Below are positions 36,772-45,562 of a stretch of DNA of 58,806 bases, piece by piece. The position numbers and the translations under genes are program-made. The notes beneath the pieces are model-generated. The model saw nothing but the letters and a program-made list of their open reading frames with translations, was not told the origin of the DNA and searched no databases. The stretch lies in contig JAGQGU010000019.1 of the NCBI GenBank assembly GCA_020432165.1, positions 1 to 58,806 of the forward strand, read 5' to 3'. Each line of letters opens with the position of its first letter. Position 1 is the stretch's first letter. The DNA comes from Thermomicrobiales bacterium (GTDB lineage Bacteria; Chloroflexota; Chloroflexia; Thermomicrobiales; UBA6265).

Positions 36772-36875
36772 CGTCAGATGTAGGGGAGTTCGAGTATCTC
36801 CTCACACCCACACACGAAGAATCTGCGCTACACTGAAAGGAGTGTACGTACTATTCCGCTGGGGAGTTTTTCGAC

Positions 36876-37490
36876 ATGCTGCCAACCTGGATTCGCGCCT
36901 ATCGGCTGATCTTCGGTCTCCTCGCGCTGGTCGCGGTCTGGTGGAATTGGCAGGAATTCGACGATCCGAGATTCACGAGTTTCTTCACACATCAGAGCAG
37001 CGCGCTCGCAGGCGTCGTCCTGCTTCTGGGCGCGCTGATCTATGCACGAGTTCAGAATCCGCCCTGGTGGGATGTGATTCGCGGTATCGCCGTGATCGCG
37101 ATGTTGGTGACCGGTATCGTCTATGCACTCCTGCTGGATGGCCTCTACAACCCCTTCACCGGTAGCGATCATACCTGGGCGAGTTCGGTGATGCATCAGC
37201 TCATGCCGATCGTGATGCTGCTGGATATCCTCATCGTACCGTTAGGGGCACGAACCTCACGCTGGGTCGCCGCGATTTTCCTGGTCTATCCCCTCTCCTA
37301 TCTCGGCTGGTTTCTCTGGCACGGTACGAAGGATGAATGGTACCCGTACGATTTCATCGACCATCGCACCTATGACAATGGCTATGCCGGTGTCTGCATC
37401 ACCTGCGGGATGCTGATTGTGCTCTTTGTGGTGATCGGATTGTTGATTATCTCGTATAGCCGACTGCGGCGGATGCCATCGATGGCGTAG
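36876..37490 (+). CDS. Pr6Pr family membrane protein
   Basis: A 204-residue integral membrane protein with six spans, matching the Pr6Pr/FAR-17a-like family. The family pattern FFTxQS (FFTHQSSALAG, residues 35-45) and VMHQLMPIVMLLDILI are visible. The family is poorly characterised. GGGGAG lies before ATG 36876. No clear operon partner. Confidence 0.82.
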   Translation: MLPTWIRAYRLIFGLLALVAVWWNWQEFDDPRFTSFFTHQSSALAGVVLLLGALIYARVQNPPWWDVIRGIAVIAMLVTGIVYALLLDGLYNPFTGSDHTWASSVMHQLMPIVMLLDILIVPLGARTSRWVAAIFLVYPLSYLGWFLWHGTKDEWYPYDFIDHRTYDNGYAGVCITCGMLIVLFVVIGLLIISYSRLRRMPSMA

Positions 37491-37510
37491 ATGCAGTCCC
37501 AGAGTCACAC

Positions 37511-37648
37511 GTAGCCCGGGGTTAAGGGCAGCAAGCTGCCGCCTTCGGTGCCCCTGGCTTTGGCCAGCCAACTTCGCGACGGTGGCACTCACCGTGCACC
37601 CCGGGACTAAGGGCAGCGAGCTGCCGCCTTCGGCATCCCGGGGCTACG
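37511..37648. repeat. Duplicated 26-bp intergenic motif with nested palindromes
   Basis: The gap 37491-37752 has no gene. TAAGGGCAGC-x-AGCTGCCGCCTTCGG occurs at 37523-37548 and 37608-37633 with one difference. Each copy contains GGCAGC-GCTGCC, a small palindrome, and the stretch is flanked by GTAGCCCGGGG-like ends in opposite orientation (37511, 37637-37647). Another stem, ACGGTG/CACCGT, sits between the copies. This resembles a dispersed intergenic repeat unit. Confidence 0.7.
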
Positions 37649-37752
37649 CACTCAAAATGGGTTCACATCGCAAGCTATCGGCACTACAATCACTCCGAAT
37701 CGACGGGCCATGGGGCCCGTCTGCACAACGTTGTGATCGGAGTCATCACATC

Positions 37753-38874
37753 ATGAGCACCTCTCTCCTGCGCGTCGGTATTGTCGGTTCGGGCGGGATC
37801 GCGGCCCAGCATGCCATTGGCTGGAACGCCTATCCGCAGTATGCAACCATCGCGGCGCTCGCCGAAGTGGACACTGCTCGCGCCGAAGCCTTCAGCCTCA
37901 CACATACGGGTGGCAGCGCCGCCGTCTATCCGAGTCTCGAAGCAATGTTGGCGGCCGATGCTGTAGATGTGGTGGATATCTGCCTCCCGCATCACCTGCA
38001 CACCGAAGCGGTCATCACTGCGGCCAAGGCTGGCAAGGCAATCCTTTGCGAGAAACCCCTCTGCACCAGCCTCGCCGATGCCCGCGCGATCAAGGCCGCA
38101 GTCGAAGAAAACGGTGTCACGCTCATGAGCGCGCATAATCAGGTCTTCCAACCAAGCCTGATCGAGGCTCGACGCCTGATGGCGAGCGGTGTCATTGGCA
38201 AGCCCTTCCTCATGCGCAGTATCGAAACCTTCCGCAATCAGAGCTACGATCCCTTTAGCTATGCCCAACTGCCGCCAAGTGGACCGCGCGGTTGGCGCAC
38301 CGATGTGAAGAGCGCCGGCGGTGGCGAACTGCTGGATACCGGTTACCACAGCACCTATCGCCTGCTGGCTCTGGCTGGCGCGGATAAGCCGGTGGAAGTA
38401 ACCGGATTCCTCAGCCGCTTCCATCTGGCCGATTGGCCGACCGAGGATACCGGCCAGGTCACCATCCGCTTCGCCAGCGGCGCAGTTGGCGAAATTCTCA
38501 CGAGCTGGGCGTTCGATGTAGATGGTGCCCGCCAGTTTGAGGTTAGCGGTTCGCTCGGTGCGCTCGGCGGTGGCGCGACTTTCGTCAGCCACCAGATTTA
38601 CGGCTGGCAGAATGCAAACCGACGCGAGATTCCGGGTACGCATACCTTCACTGCGGAGATCGGTCAGTTCATCAAGGTTGTGCGCGAGGGTGCGAGCAAT
38701 CCGGCCGATCTCGATATGGCTGTGCGCGTTCTGCAGGTGATCAAGGCCGCATACCTCAGCGCGAAGCTGGGTCAGACAGTGAGCCTGCCGGACGATCCGA
38801 CCGCCGATCCGGTACCAGGCAAGGGTCCCGCCACGCCGTGGGATGTCGACGTGCTGGATGATGTATTGCTGTAG
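37753..38874 (+). CDS. Gfo/Idh/MocA family oxidoreductase
   Basis: A 373-residue NAD(P)-dependent sugar dehydrogenase-type protein. N-terminal Rossmann domain: RVGIVGSGGIAAQHAIGW (residues 7-24), then ICLPHHLHTEAV and the family's EKP motif with catalytic Lys (CEKPLCTSLADA). C-terminal domain includes GGGELLDTGYH with the conserved Asp/His. These enzymes oxidise or reduce sugars, inositols and related polyols. The start at 37753 has a weak GGAG site; the longer frame is not supported. Forms a likely pair with the TIM-barrel gene at 39104, 229 bases downstream. Confidence 0.9.
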   Translation: MSTSLLRVGIVGSGGIAAQHAIGWNAYPQYATIAALAEVDTARAEAFSLTHTGGSAAVYPSLEAMLAADAVDVVDICLPHHLHTEAVITAAKAGKAILCEKPLCTSLADARAIKAAVEENGVTLMSAHNQVFQPSLIEARRLMASGVIGKPFLMRSIETFRNQSYDPFSYAQLPPSGPRGWRTDVKSAGGGELLDTGYHSTYRLLALAGADKPVEVTGFLSRFHLADWPTEDTGQVTIRFASGAVGEILTSWAFDVDGARQFEVSGSLGALGGGATFVSHQIYGWQNANRREIPGTHTFTAEIGQFIKVVREGASNPADLDMAVRVLQVIKAAYLSAKLGQTVSLPDDPTADPVPGKGPATPWDVDVLDDVLL

Positions 38875-39095
38875 CACCGCATATGAAATGCGGTGAAATC
38901 CCGCACTTTATGTGCGGGCATACGCCCCGTAGATCAAACCCGGGGATCAACCCCGGGTCTACGGATGGTTGCGTGACACCGCGTGTAAAACGCGGTGCTA
39001 CCACCCTTCGGTAGCACAGGCGTACGCCGCGGGCATAGGTCGATCCCTATGCATCGCAAACCGAGATTCTTCGCTTCACTCAGAATGACGGGGTA
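38875..39095. repeat. Array of four perfect hairpins with five-base loops
   Basis: Directly after the oxidoreductase stop are four consecutive perfect hairpins: 38875-38895 (8-bp stem, loop atgaa), 38900-38918 (7 bp, tttat), 38938-38958 (8 bp, atcaa, itself inside an outer CCGTAGA/TCTACGG stem) and 38977-38997 (8 bp, gtaaa). A fifth stem, GCTACC/GGTAGC with loop acccttc, is at 38997-39015. The tail 39060-39092 has a TTCTTCGCTTC-CTCAGAATGACG motif similar to 18000 and common as a dispersed element. No gene is seen before 39104. Confidence 0.8.
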
Positions 39096-39103
39096 AAACT
39101 TAC

Positions 39104-39964
39104 ATGTATAACCTTCTCATCCCAGGTTGCATCGGTATCCACGATATCAATCTGGCCGATTCCATTAAGCTCGCTCGCGAGGCAGGATTCGAGGGTGTTT
39201 CATTTGACATCTTCGAAGCACAGGAATACGCCGACGCCAACGGTGTGGATGCGCTGAAGGAACTCTTCGGCGAGATTATTCCCGGCGTCTGGAATCACGG
39301 CGTCGATTGGCAGAACGACGAGAAGCGTGATGCCCAAATCGAGCGACTCAAGGGTGTGCTTGATCTCGCCAACGAGCTCGATAGCCTCAATGTCACCACC
39401 GGTATCATGCCCGCGAACAATGATCGCCCGTATGACGAGCAGTACGAGTTCCTGAGCACGCGCCTCAAGCCGCTGGCCGATGCGCTGGCGGAAGGCAATG
39501 TGCGCATTGGTATCGAGTTCATCACACCAAAGACACTCCGTGATAAGTTCACCTATCAGTTCATCTACAAGATGACCGATATGCTCGATTTCGCGAAGCA
39601 CGTCGGCGGGAATGTCGGGGTGCTCTTCGATGTCTGGCATCACTATTGCGCCCACGGCACCGTGGCTGATCTGGATGTGCTAACACCGCAAGATGTGCAG
39701 TTGATTCACACCAACGATGCCCCACTCGGTCTCGAGATCGATGAGCAGCAAGATCTGAGCCGCACACTGCCCCTGGAAACCAGCGTGATCCCGGCAGTTG
39801 AGATGCTGCGCAAGCTGGCGGATATCGGCGTGGATGTCGGAGTCGCTGCGGAACCCTTCAGCGCAGCGCTGAACGAGATCGCGGCGAGCGATCCGCTGCA
39901 GGCCGCAAAGATCACCCAGGCTGCCAACGAGAAGCTGTTTGTGGCGACAGGATTGCGCGGATAG
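39104..39964 (+). CDS. Sugar phosphate isomerase/epimerase-like TIM-barrel protein
   Basis: A 286-residue protein of the xylose-isomerase-like/AP-endonuclease-2 TIM-barrel family. Metal-site pieces expected at strand ends are visible: GIEF (Glu about 138), FDVWHHY (Asp and His about 175-178), IHTNDAP (His/Asp about 205-209) and AAEPF (Glu near 251). It likely isomerises or epimerises a sugar or inositol derivative together with the upstream Gfo/Idh/MocA enzyme. The ribosome site is weak (GGGGTAAAAC). Substrate unknown. Confidence 0.85.
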   Translation: MYNLLIPGCIGIHDINLADSIKLAREAGFEGVSFDIFEAQEYADANGVDALKELFGEIIPGVWNHGVDWQNDEKRDAQIERLKGVLDLANELDSLNVTTGIMPANNDRPYDEQYEFLSTRLKPLADALAEGNVRIGIEFITPKTLRDKFTYQFIYKMTDMLDFAKHVGGNVGVLFDVWHHYCAHGTVADLDVLTPQDVQLIHTNDAPLGLEIDEQQDLSRTLPLETSVIPAVEMLRKLADIGVDVGVAAEPFSAALNEIAASDPLQAAKITQAANEKLFVATGLRG

Positions 39965-39984
39965 TTCTTCGTCTCATACGCACC

Positions 39985-40019
39985 CAAAAGGAGGGAGCCG
40001 ATATGGCCCCCTCCTTTTG
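39985..40019. terminator. Strong bidirectional terminator
   Basis: An 11-bp perfect stem CAAAAGGAGGG/CCCTCCTTTTG with an inner GCC-GGC pair in the loop lies between convergent genes. A- and T-rich stem ends provide T-runs in both directions. Confidence 0.85.
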
Positions 40020-40043
40020 TCCTTCTCCCTGGGGTGGAGTTGG

Positions 40044-41441
40044 CTAGATATGAGTTGGCTTGCGCGTAACCGCGAAGCCGATGACGCCAATCACTGCGAT
40101 ACCAGCAACCGTCAGCGTCACGCCGATGCCGGGATGTGACGCCACACCCACGCCTGTCTTCGGCAGCGAAGTCACCGCATTTGCACTGCCGCTTGATGAG
40201 CCTGGCTGCGATGGCGCAGATGGCAGGGACGGCACGGTGGGTGGCAATGGTTGCTCCGGTGCCGCCGGTATGTTGCAGGTGCCAACATCAGCATCCTGCT
40301 GCCGGGTTGTGCCATCGGCAAACGTTACGCGCGCCACGACCTTGTCGTAGCCATGGTGATCGACTGGCGAGGTGAACGACCCTGCAGAGGGATCCGCGGC
40401 TAACCAACCGGATGTCCACTCATCGGATGTGTTGCTCAGGGCAAACTCCACTGTCTGCACGTTGCTGCCGCTCCAGGTGGCGCTGAACGTCTGATCGGCG
40501 CAGGCACGCATAGCCGTTGTGAGAGCGAACGCGTTCGGCACCGGCACCGGTGTGTTGGCGGGAGTTGTGGTCGCTGTCGCAGTTGTTGTGGCCGTAGCGG
40601 TTGCCGTGCTCGTTGCAGTTGCAGTAGCCGTTGATGTGCTTGTCGCTGTCACAGTGGCGGTTGATGTGCTCGTCGCTGTTGGCTGCGGATCAGGTATGGA
40701 GCAATCCAGTTGAATCGAGGAGCCTTTCGTCAGATCCGTTTCACCCTGGTGAATACCCTGGAAGTTGACGATCACATTCTTCGTCCCTGCCAAAGGTCCG
40801 AGCGAAAATGATTGAGACTGAGTCATGAAGAATTGCAGATATTGATGCGTCGTGCCCGGAACGAGCGCGCCAGTATCCGCATCAAAGGCTTGAACCATGA
40901 ACCCCTGAAGCTCTGTCCGCCTGGGGTCGATGGTGACGGTCACCCGGCCGGTTCCGTCGCACATCGCGGAATCCAGCGCGTAGGTTGTGGGGGAAAGCGG
41001 TGGACCCGTGAAACACGAGAGGGTGTCCGATCGCCCGGCATGAGAACCGGGATTTCCCTCGTTATCGGCCACGATGGCGAAGATCTTGTCCATCTTGTAA
41101 TTCTCCGACCAGGTGGACCCATTGGAGAACTGGTAGGAGTAGGAGGACTGGCCCTGTGTCAGCAGAAATAGTTCTCCCTGCTGTTGATCCCAGGAGTCGC
41201 CGCCGCCAAACAATTCCGTAATACGGTAGATAGAGATATAGGCTTCCCTGTTCGCACCGATATCGTTCGGATTGGCAACACTGAAGGTCACCAACCCTGT
41301 GCATGACAGGGTGACGTTCTCGATTGTTATCCCAGGTGGCGGTGGCTGAGGTGCGTCGTCATCGTGGGCGGATACACCCAAGGGAATTAGTGAACCGAAC
41401 GCCATCATCGCACAAACCGCTACCCATACCAGCCTTTTCAT
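40044..41441 (-). CDS. LPKTG-type cell-surface protein A
   Basis: A 465-residue exported protein. A classic signal peptide ends near VSAH (residue 26). Two Cys-containing beta-rich domains (about 35-145 and 150-250), then a Thr/Ala/Ser repeat linker near 255-305, then a domain of about 85 residues (ACADQTFSATWSGSNV). The end is a full sortase signal: LPKTG at 426-430, a hydrophobic stretch and RKPTHI. The protein would be covalently linked to the wall if a sortase is present; none is in this window. AAGGAGAG precedes ATG 41441. It is 48 bases downstream of paralogue B. Confidence 0.85.
   Translation of the reverse strand: MKRLVWVAVCAMMAFGSLIPLGVSAHDDDAPQPPPPGITIENVTLSCTGLVTFSVANPNDIGANREAYISIYRITELFGGGDSWDQQQGELFLLTQGQSSYSYQFSNGSTWSENYKMDKIFAIVADNEGNPGSHAGRSDTLSCFTGPPLSPTTYALDSAMCDGTGRVTVTIDPRRTELQGFMVQAFDADTGALVPGTTHQYLQFFMTQSQSFSLGPLAGTKNVIVNFQGIHQGETDLTKGSSIQLDCSIPDPQPTATSTSTATVTATSTSTATATATSTATATATTTATATTTPANTPVPVPNAFALTTAMRACADQTFSATWSGSNVQTVEFALSNTSDEWTSGWLAADPSAGSFTSPVDHHGYDKVVARVTFADGTTRQQDADVGTCNIPAAPEQPLPPTVPSLPSAPSQPGSSSGSANAVTSLPKTGVGVASHPGIGVTLTVAGIAVIGVIGFAVTRKPTHI
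40335..40502. repeat. 168-bp duplicate, copy in protein A
   Basis: This stretch is identical to 41751-41918 except for three single-base differences, while the flanking parts of the two genes have diverged strongly. It encodes the middle of the ACADQTF domain of both LPKTG proteins. Confidence 0.95.
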
Positions 41442-41489
41442 TACAATCTCTCCTTTATGCGAACCACCAATGACATATCTGGAAGTCGA

Positions 41490-42647
41490 TTACCGCGCAT
41501 GTTGCTTGCGCATCGTGGTGGCAATCACACCAGCAAGAGCTACCGCACCCGTAATAACGGCTAACTGCCGCAGCCCTCTCTGGGTATCGCCTGCTCCCGT
41601 CTTCGGGAGAGAGGTCACGGTATTTGCACTGCCGGAGGAATCTGCAGGCTGAGATGGCATCGAGGGGTGCTCAGGTTCCGCGGGCGTATCGCAGGTGCCC
41701 ACATCGGCATCTTTCTGACTGGTAGTGCCATCGACAAAGGTTGCGCGCACCACGACCTTGTCGTAGCCATGGTGATCAACTGGTGAGGTGAACGACCCTG
41801 CAGAGGGATCCGCGGCTAACCAACCGGATATCCACTCATCGGATGTGTTGCTCAGGGCAAACTCCACTGTCTGCACGTTGCTGCCGCTCCAGGTGGCGCT
41901 GAACGTCTGATCGGCGCATGCCCGTTGAGCCGATGTGAGGGCAAAGCTGTTCCCGACGGGAACCTGCGTGGGTGCGGGTGTGAGTGGAGTGCCACACGGC
42001 TCGACCCAGTATGACTTCCACTCACCCTGGTTACCGTTGGTGAATTGTGGTCGGACGCTAATCCAACCCCAATTAGCAAGGTTGACGGATATATGGATTG
42101 ACCCCACCGACGGATCCGTTATGTACATGTATGGGGTGCTGTACTCATCGTCCTGATCGACGAAGAAATAGGTCAATTTGGAGAGATTTGTGCCAGTCCA
42201 CGTCATCTTGAAACTGTCATCGGTGCAGACGCGAGCGTATCCCGTAACCTGAAAACTATTCGCTGTCGGCTTCGGGGATGGGCTCGGAGTCGGCTCGCCC
42301 AGGCAGCGTTCATCTTCCGTGTAAGCGATGAGTTCGTCGTTGTAGTAGAGATTCGCGCGGGTATTTAGGCCATTGAACCAGCCGGTGGTGTCGAACTTCA
42401 CCTGGTAGGACTTCTGGCCCACGATCATGGTGACTTCGATACTCCCCATATAGGCAGCACCGTTGGTGACCGTGACGCCGACATAATCACCTTCCACAAT
42501 GGCATCCGGATCGGTGATATCAAACGTCACTCGTCCATCACAGCTGAGCACAGCGTTGCTGAATATGGACTCCCCAGATGATTGTGCGCCGACGTTGCCA
42601 ATCATCATCGACAGCAGCAACGTGATTATGGTGATCAGTTTCCTCAT
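41490..42647 (-). CDS. LPKTG-type cell-surface protein B
   Basis: A 385-residue paralogue of protein A. Signal peptide ends near VGAQ (residue 22 to 23). An N-terminal beta domain (SNAVLSCDGRVTFDI) corresponds to the first domain of A. Two further domains follow: a divergent one (about 130-225, VCTDDSFKMTWTGTNL) and one nearly identical to A (about 230-320, ACADQTFSATWSGSNV). LPKTG at 347-351, a hydrophobic stretch and RKQHAR end the protein. The start at 42647 has GGGGAG six bases upstream; a longer frame to 42686 lacks it. A and B are read in the same direction, probably as one unit. Confidence 0.85.
   Translation of the reverse strand: MRKLITIITLLLSMMIGNVGAQSSGESIFSNAVLSCDGRVTFDITDPDAIVEGDYVGVTVTNGAAYMGSIEVTMIVGQKSYQVKFDTTGWFNGLNTRANLYYNDELIAYTEDERCLGEPTPSPSPKPTANSFQVTGYARVCTDDSFKMTWTGTNLSKLTYFFVDQDDEYSTPYMYITDPSVGSIHISVNLANWGWISVRPQFTNGNQGEWKSYWVEPCGTPLTPAPTQVPVGNSFALTSAQRACADQTFSATWSGSNVQTVEFALSNTSDEWISGWLAADPSAGSFTSPVDHHGYDKVVVRATFVDGTTSQKDADVGTCDTPAEPEHPSMPSQPADSSGSANTVTSLPKTGAGDTQRGLRQLAVITGAVALAGVIATTMRKQHAR
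41751..41918. repeat. 168-bp duplicate, copy in protein B
   Basis: Partner of 40335-40502 with 165 of 168 bases the same by direct reading. The sharp borders suggest gene conversion or a recent module transfer between the two surface-protein genes. Confidence 0.95.
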
Positions 42648-42968
42648 GGTGCTCCCCTTTCGTCCCGCGGTGACGGCTACAAACACGGCAACGCCGGGAG
42701 TTCGGAGCAGAGACCATCTCAGCCTTAGCTTTCGAATGAGATAGCCGCTAAAGGTACTGATTTATGGACACAGCAGGGCTAACCCAGCATGTCTATCTGT
42801 TCACCTTCCGATTTCCGCTGTTACCAGTTCCATAGTGCCGGAGTTGATAATGCAGGTAAACTGTGAGCTTTCGCAGGATTCTTGCAACTCCTGCCAGGAG
42901 TCGACAAAAGCGGCCCCAACAGGCGCGGGAATGGCTGGATCAGCATCAAATGCTATATAGACGATTCT
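42648..42968. other. Intergenic gap upstream of LPKTG genes
   Basis: This 321-base gap must contain the promoter for the minus-strand LPKTG genes and the end of the regulator transcript. A 15-base palindrome, ACTCCTG-c-CAGGAGT (about 42889-42903), is the only clear structure and lies 66 bases beyond the regulator's stop. No TTGACA/TATAAT pair was convincing and no coding sequence was seen. Confidence 0.4.
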
Positions 42969-45422
42969 CTAGGCGGGGAGATTCCTGGCGGCCCAGGCAG
43001 CGGCTTCGGCCCGACTGGTGAGATCCAGCTTGCGCAGAATATTGCTCACATGAAAACCAACGGTGCGGGCTGACACAAAAAGCTCCTCGGCGATCTGCCG
43101 ATCGGTACGACCACCTGCCACGAGCCGGAGCACCTCGCGCTCGCGTTCGGTGAGATCTATGCCTTGTGTCTGGCGTTCGGGAATAGCCATGCGCTGCAAA
43201 CTCGTTGGGGTGAGATCGAGCGACATATCGACTCCCGTGGATTCGATAAGGAAATCAACAGCACTATGGAGCTCCGCCCTGTTGCTCATGGCGAGCAAGG
43301 TCTCCTTGAGTTGCTGTCGCGCCCCTGGTCTGCCACGATACCAACGACCCAGTGCGCGGTGAAAAACGATCAACTCCTTGGATGCGGAAATCTCGTCCAA
43401 CTCGGCGTCCGCGCGATCATTGTCTCCCGATTCGCGCCAACTACGGACCCGCTGAAACTGGGCACTCACGACCGAATGTCCGATGGTTCGCCTCATTTCG
43501 ATAAGTTCCTGCAGGAGCTCGCGTTCGGTCTCGTGGGCACCTCGTCCGCGCGCGATTGCCGCGCGACCACTGAGCGTGTTTGATTCGCCGGCAAGGCTAC
43601 CGAGGCTGCGCAACAGCGGTAAGGCCAGAGCCTCATAATGCTCAGCTTCATCCCATTGACGCAGACCAATCAGCGCACCAGCCAGGTTGACGTAGTTCAT
43701 AGCCATATTGCCGACATCTCCAACCATCTCGCAATAGCGGATATTGCCTTTGTGCAGCTTCACGGCCGTGCTGCAATCGTTCTGAAGTGTGGCCAAATAT
43801 CCTCTATTGAGCGTGATTCGGCTCTCATCAAGAATCGATCCGGATCCGCGCGCAAGGGCGAGTCCCATATCGAACCAGCGTGCAGCTTCATCCCAGCGGG
43901 CAATATCCATCTCGACACAACCAAGGCCATTGAGAGCCTTGATCCTGCCAGAAAGATCATCATGGTTGGCGAAGACTGCTTCAGCACGACTGAAGTGTTC
44001 GCGTGCTTCGTCGTACCGGGATTCGAGCCTGCGCAACGATCCGTACTCGTAATCCACCCAGGCCTGATATCCCGCCGAGCTATCCAGCGTTTGCGCGATC
44101 TCCAGTAAGAGACCACTTTGCACATACAAGGCCTGGAGTCGCGCAAGCCGGGCAGCCATGAGCACCAGCGCGGAATTGCCCGCGCAAGAGGGCAAGATCA
44201 ACAGGGCATTTGCCCAGCCCCAGGCTTCCGCGACGTGTCCTCGGGCAAACACTACATCCTCCAGCGATGTCAGCAATACCGCCGCAACCTCAGGCTGCGA
44301 GACAACAAGGCTTCTCATCAACGGCCGAATCGTGTTCCATTCGAGATTAACAGCATCCAACAGTACTCCACCATCGGCGTAATCTCGCCGACTCCCGGCC
44401 TCACGGGCCTGGGACGCAAGCATTCCTGCAAGACGAGATCGGGCGGCATCGGCAAAGGGATCACCGGCCAACATCTGATCTGCAAAGACGCGTATCGTCT
44501 CCAGCATGCTGTACCGTCCCGATGCCTCCGCAGTCACCAGGTGATGATCCTGCAGAATACCCAGATACAACTGGGCCTGATCGGGTGAATCGGAAAGTGC
44601 CTGGGCGATCGGCAGTGTCAGCCCTGCTGGGGCCAATGCGAGTCGACGAAAGAGCTGCTGCGCATCGGGCGGAATCAGTGCGTAGCTGCGGGCAATAGTT
44701 GCCTCGAGTGTATCTCCACGAGCGGGTAATCTCAGAACATGACGAGGATATTCGACGATGGAACCGAGAATATCGCGGGGGGACATCAACCTTACCTGGG
44801 CCGCGGCGATCTCGATGGAGAGCGGTAAGCCATCGAGCCGGTGACAGAGCTGATCGATCACGTCCAGATCATCGACGGTGGGAGAGAAGTCAGCCCAAAT
44901 CTTGCGGGCACTCCCGATAAACATGCGTGAGGCCATGCTGATTTCGTCGGCCTCGGCATGCAATGGCAGGGGAGCAAGGGTCATCACGTATTCACCAGCG
45001 ATACCCTGTGAGGTTCGACTGGTGGCCAAGACACGTAAATTAGGCAGACGAACAAGTAGTTCCGCCAGAGGTGATGAAAGCGTAGAAATCTGCTCAAGAT
45101 TATCGAATACCAGCAGTTCCGATGATCCGGCCAGCAGGCTGATGAGCGTGGTCCAGGGATCGGCGGTGTCCGGGATTTGGTGGCCATACGCCAAAGAAAC
45201 GGCGGCAGGCACGCGCGAAGATTCGGTAACGGTTGCGAGCGAGACCCAGATAGCGTCAGGGGCTATCCGATTCACCACTTCTCGTGCAAGGCGAGTCTTC
45301 CCCACACCGCCGGTACCGACGATGGTAGTCAACTGTGTCTGGCCCGACTCCAGTATTTGGCTCAGCTCCGTCAGTTCGCGGTTACGACCGACAAAGCCGT
45401 GGATATCTTCACCCGCAACCAT
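42969..45422 (-). CDS. Large NB-ARC/TPR regulator with LuxR DNA-binding domain
   Basis: An 817-residue transcription regulator of the LAL/MalT-like kind. An NTPase domain opens with FVGRNRELTEL and Walker A GTGGVGKT (36-43), has LLVFDNLEQ as Walker B and the ATSRT and GLPLSIEIAA motifs of the NB-ARC family. The middle (about 350-740) is TPR-like helical repeats. The C-terminus is a LuxR helix-turn-helix: LTEREREVLRLVAGG and RTVGFHVSNILRKL. The start at 45422 has an AGAGGCGAG site; upstream ATGs at 45485 and 45602 would run through the terminator of the preceding gene. It may regulate the LPKTG genes downstream, which is an inference from position. Confidence 0.87.
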   Translation of the reverse strand: MVAGEDIHGFVGRNRELTELSQILESGQTQLTTIVGTGGVGKTRLAREVVNRIAPDAIWVSLATVTESSRVPAAVSLAYGHQIPDTADPWTTLISLLAGSSELLVFDNLEQISTLSSPLAELLVRLPNLRVLATSRTSQGIAGEYVMTLAPLPLHAEADEISMASRMFIGSARKIWADFSPTVDDLDVIDQLCHRLDGLPLSIEIAAAQVRLMSPRDILGSIVEYPRHVLRLPARGDTLEATIARSYALIPPDAQQLFRRLALAPAGLTLPIAQALSDSPDQAQLYLGILQDHHLVTAEASGRYSMLETIRVFADQMLAGDPFADAARSRLAGMLASQAREAGSRRDYADGGVLLDAVNLEWNTIRPLMRSLVVSQPEVAAVLLTSLEDVVFARGHVAEAWGWANALLILPSCAGNSALVLMAARLARLQALYVQSGLLLEIAQTLDSSAGYQAWVDYEYGSLRRLESRYDEAREHFSRAEAVFANHDDLSGRIKALNGLGCVEMDIARWDEAARWFDMGLALARGSGSILDESRITLNRGYLATLQNDCSTAVKLHKGNIRYCEMVGDVGNMAMNYVNLAGALIGLRQWDEAEHYEALALPLLRSLGSLAGESNTLSGRAAIARGRGAHETERELLQELIEMRRTIGHSVVSAQFQRVRSWRESGDNDRADAELDEISASKELIVFHRALGRWYRGRPGARQQLKETLLAMSNRAELHSAVDFLIESTGVDMSLDLTPTSLQRMAIPERQTQGIDLTEREREVLRLVAGGRTDRQIAEELFVSARTVGFHVSNILRKLDLTSRAEAAAWAARNLPA

Positions 45423-45493
45423 CTCGCCTCTTATTCCAGTCCCCCGTACATGCCTAGGATACCCGGTGATTGGCGGAAGGTGCATGTCTGGTG

Positions 45494-45536
45494 AAAAACG
45501 AAACTGGCCCGCTCCTTCTGCCTCGGAGCGGACCAG
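45494..45536 (-). terminator. Rho-independent terminator of the 71-residue protein gene
   Basis: Read on the minus strand, a 12-bp stem (arms 45525-45536 and 45504-45515, one G-T wobble) is followed by TTTCGTTTTTC. It lies 27 bases beyond the stop at 45563 and separates that gene from the regulator. Confidence 0.85.
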
Positions 45537-45562
45537 CATCGTTTGTTGGGTCGGTTGGCGGA

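Noticed and set aside
37690-38877. Minus-strand frame of 395 residues opposite the Gfo/Idh/MocA gene
   Set aside because: Antisense shadow; the plus strand has Rossmann and EKP motifs.
38875-39030. Hairpin array as a tRNA cluster or riboswitch
   Set aside because: No acceptor stem, CCA or T-loop sequence and no conserved aptamer core; the hairpins are separate simple stems.
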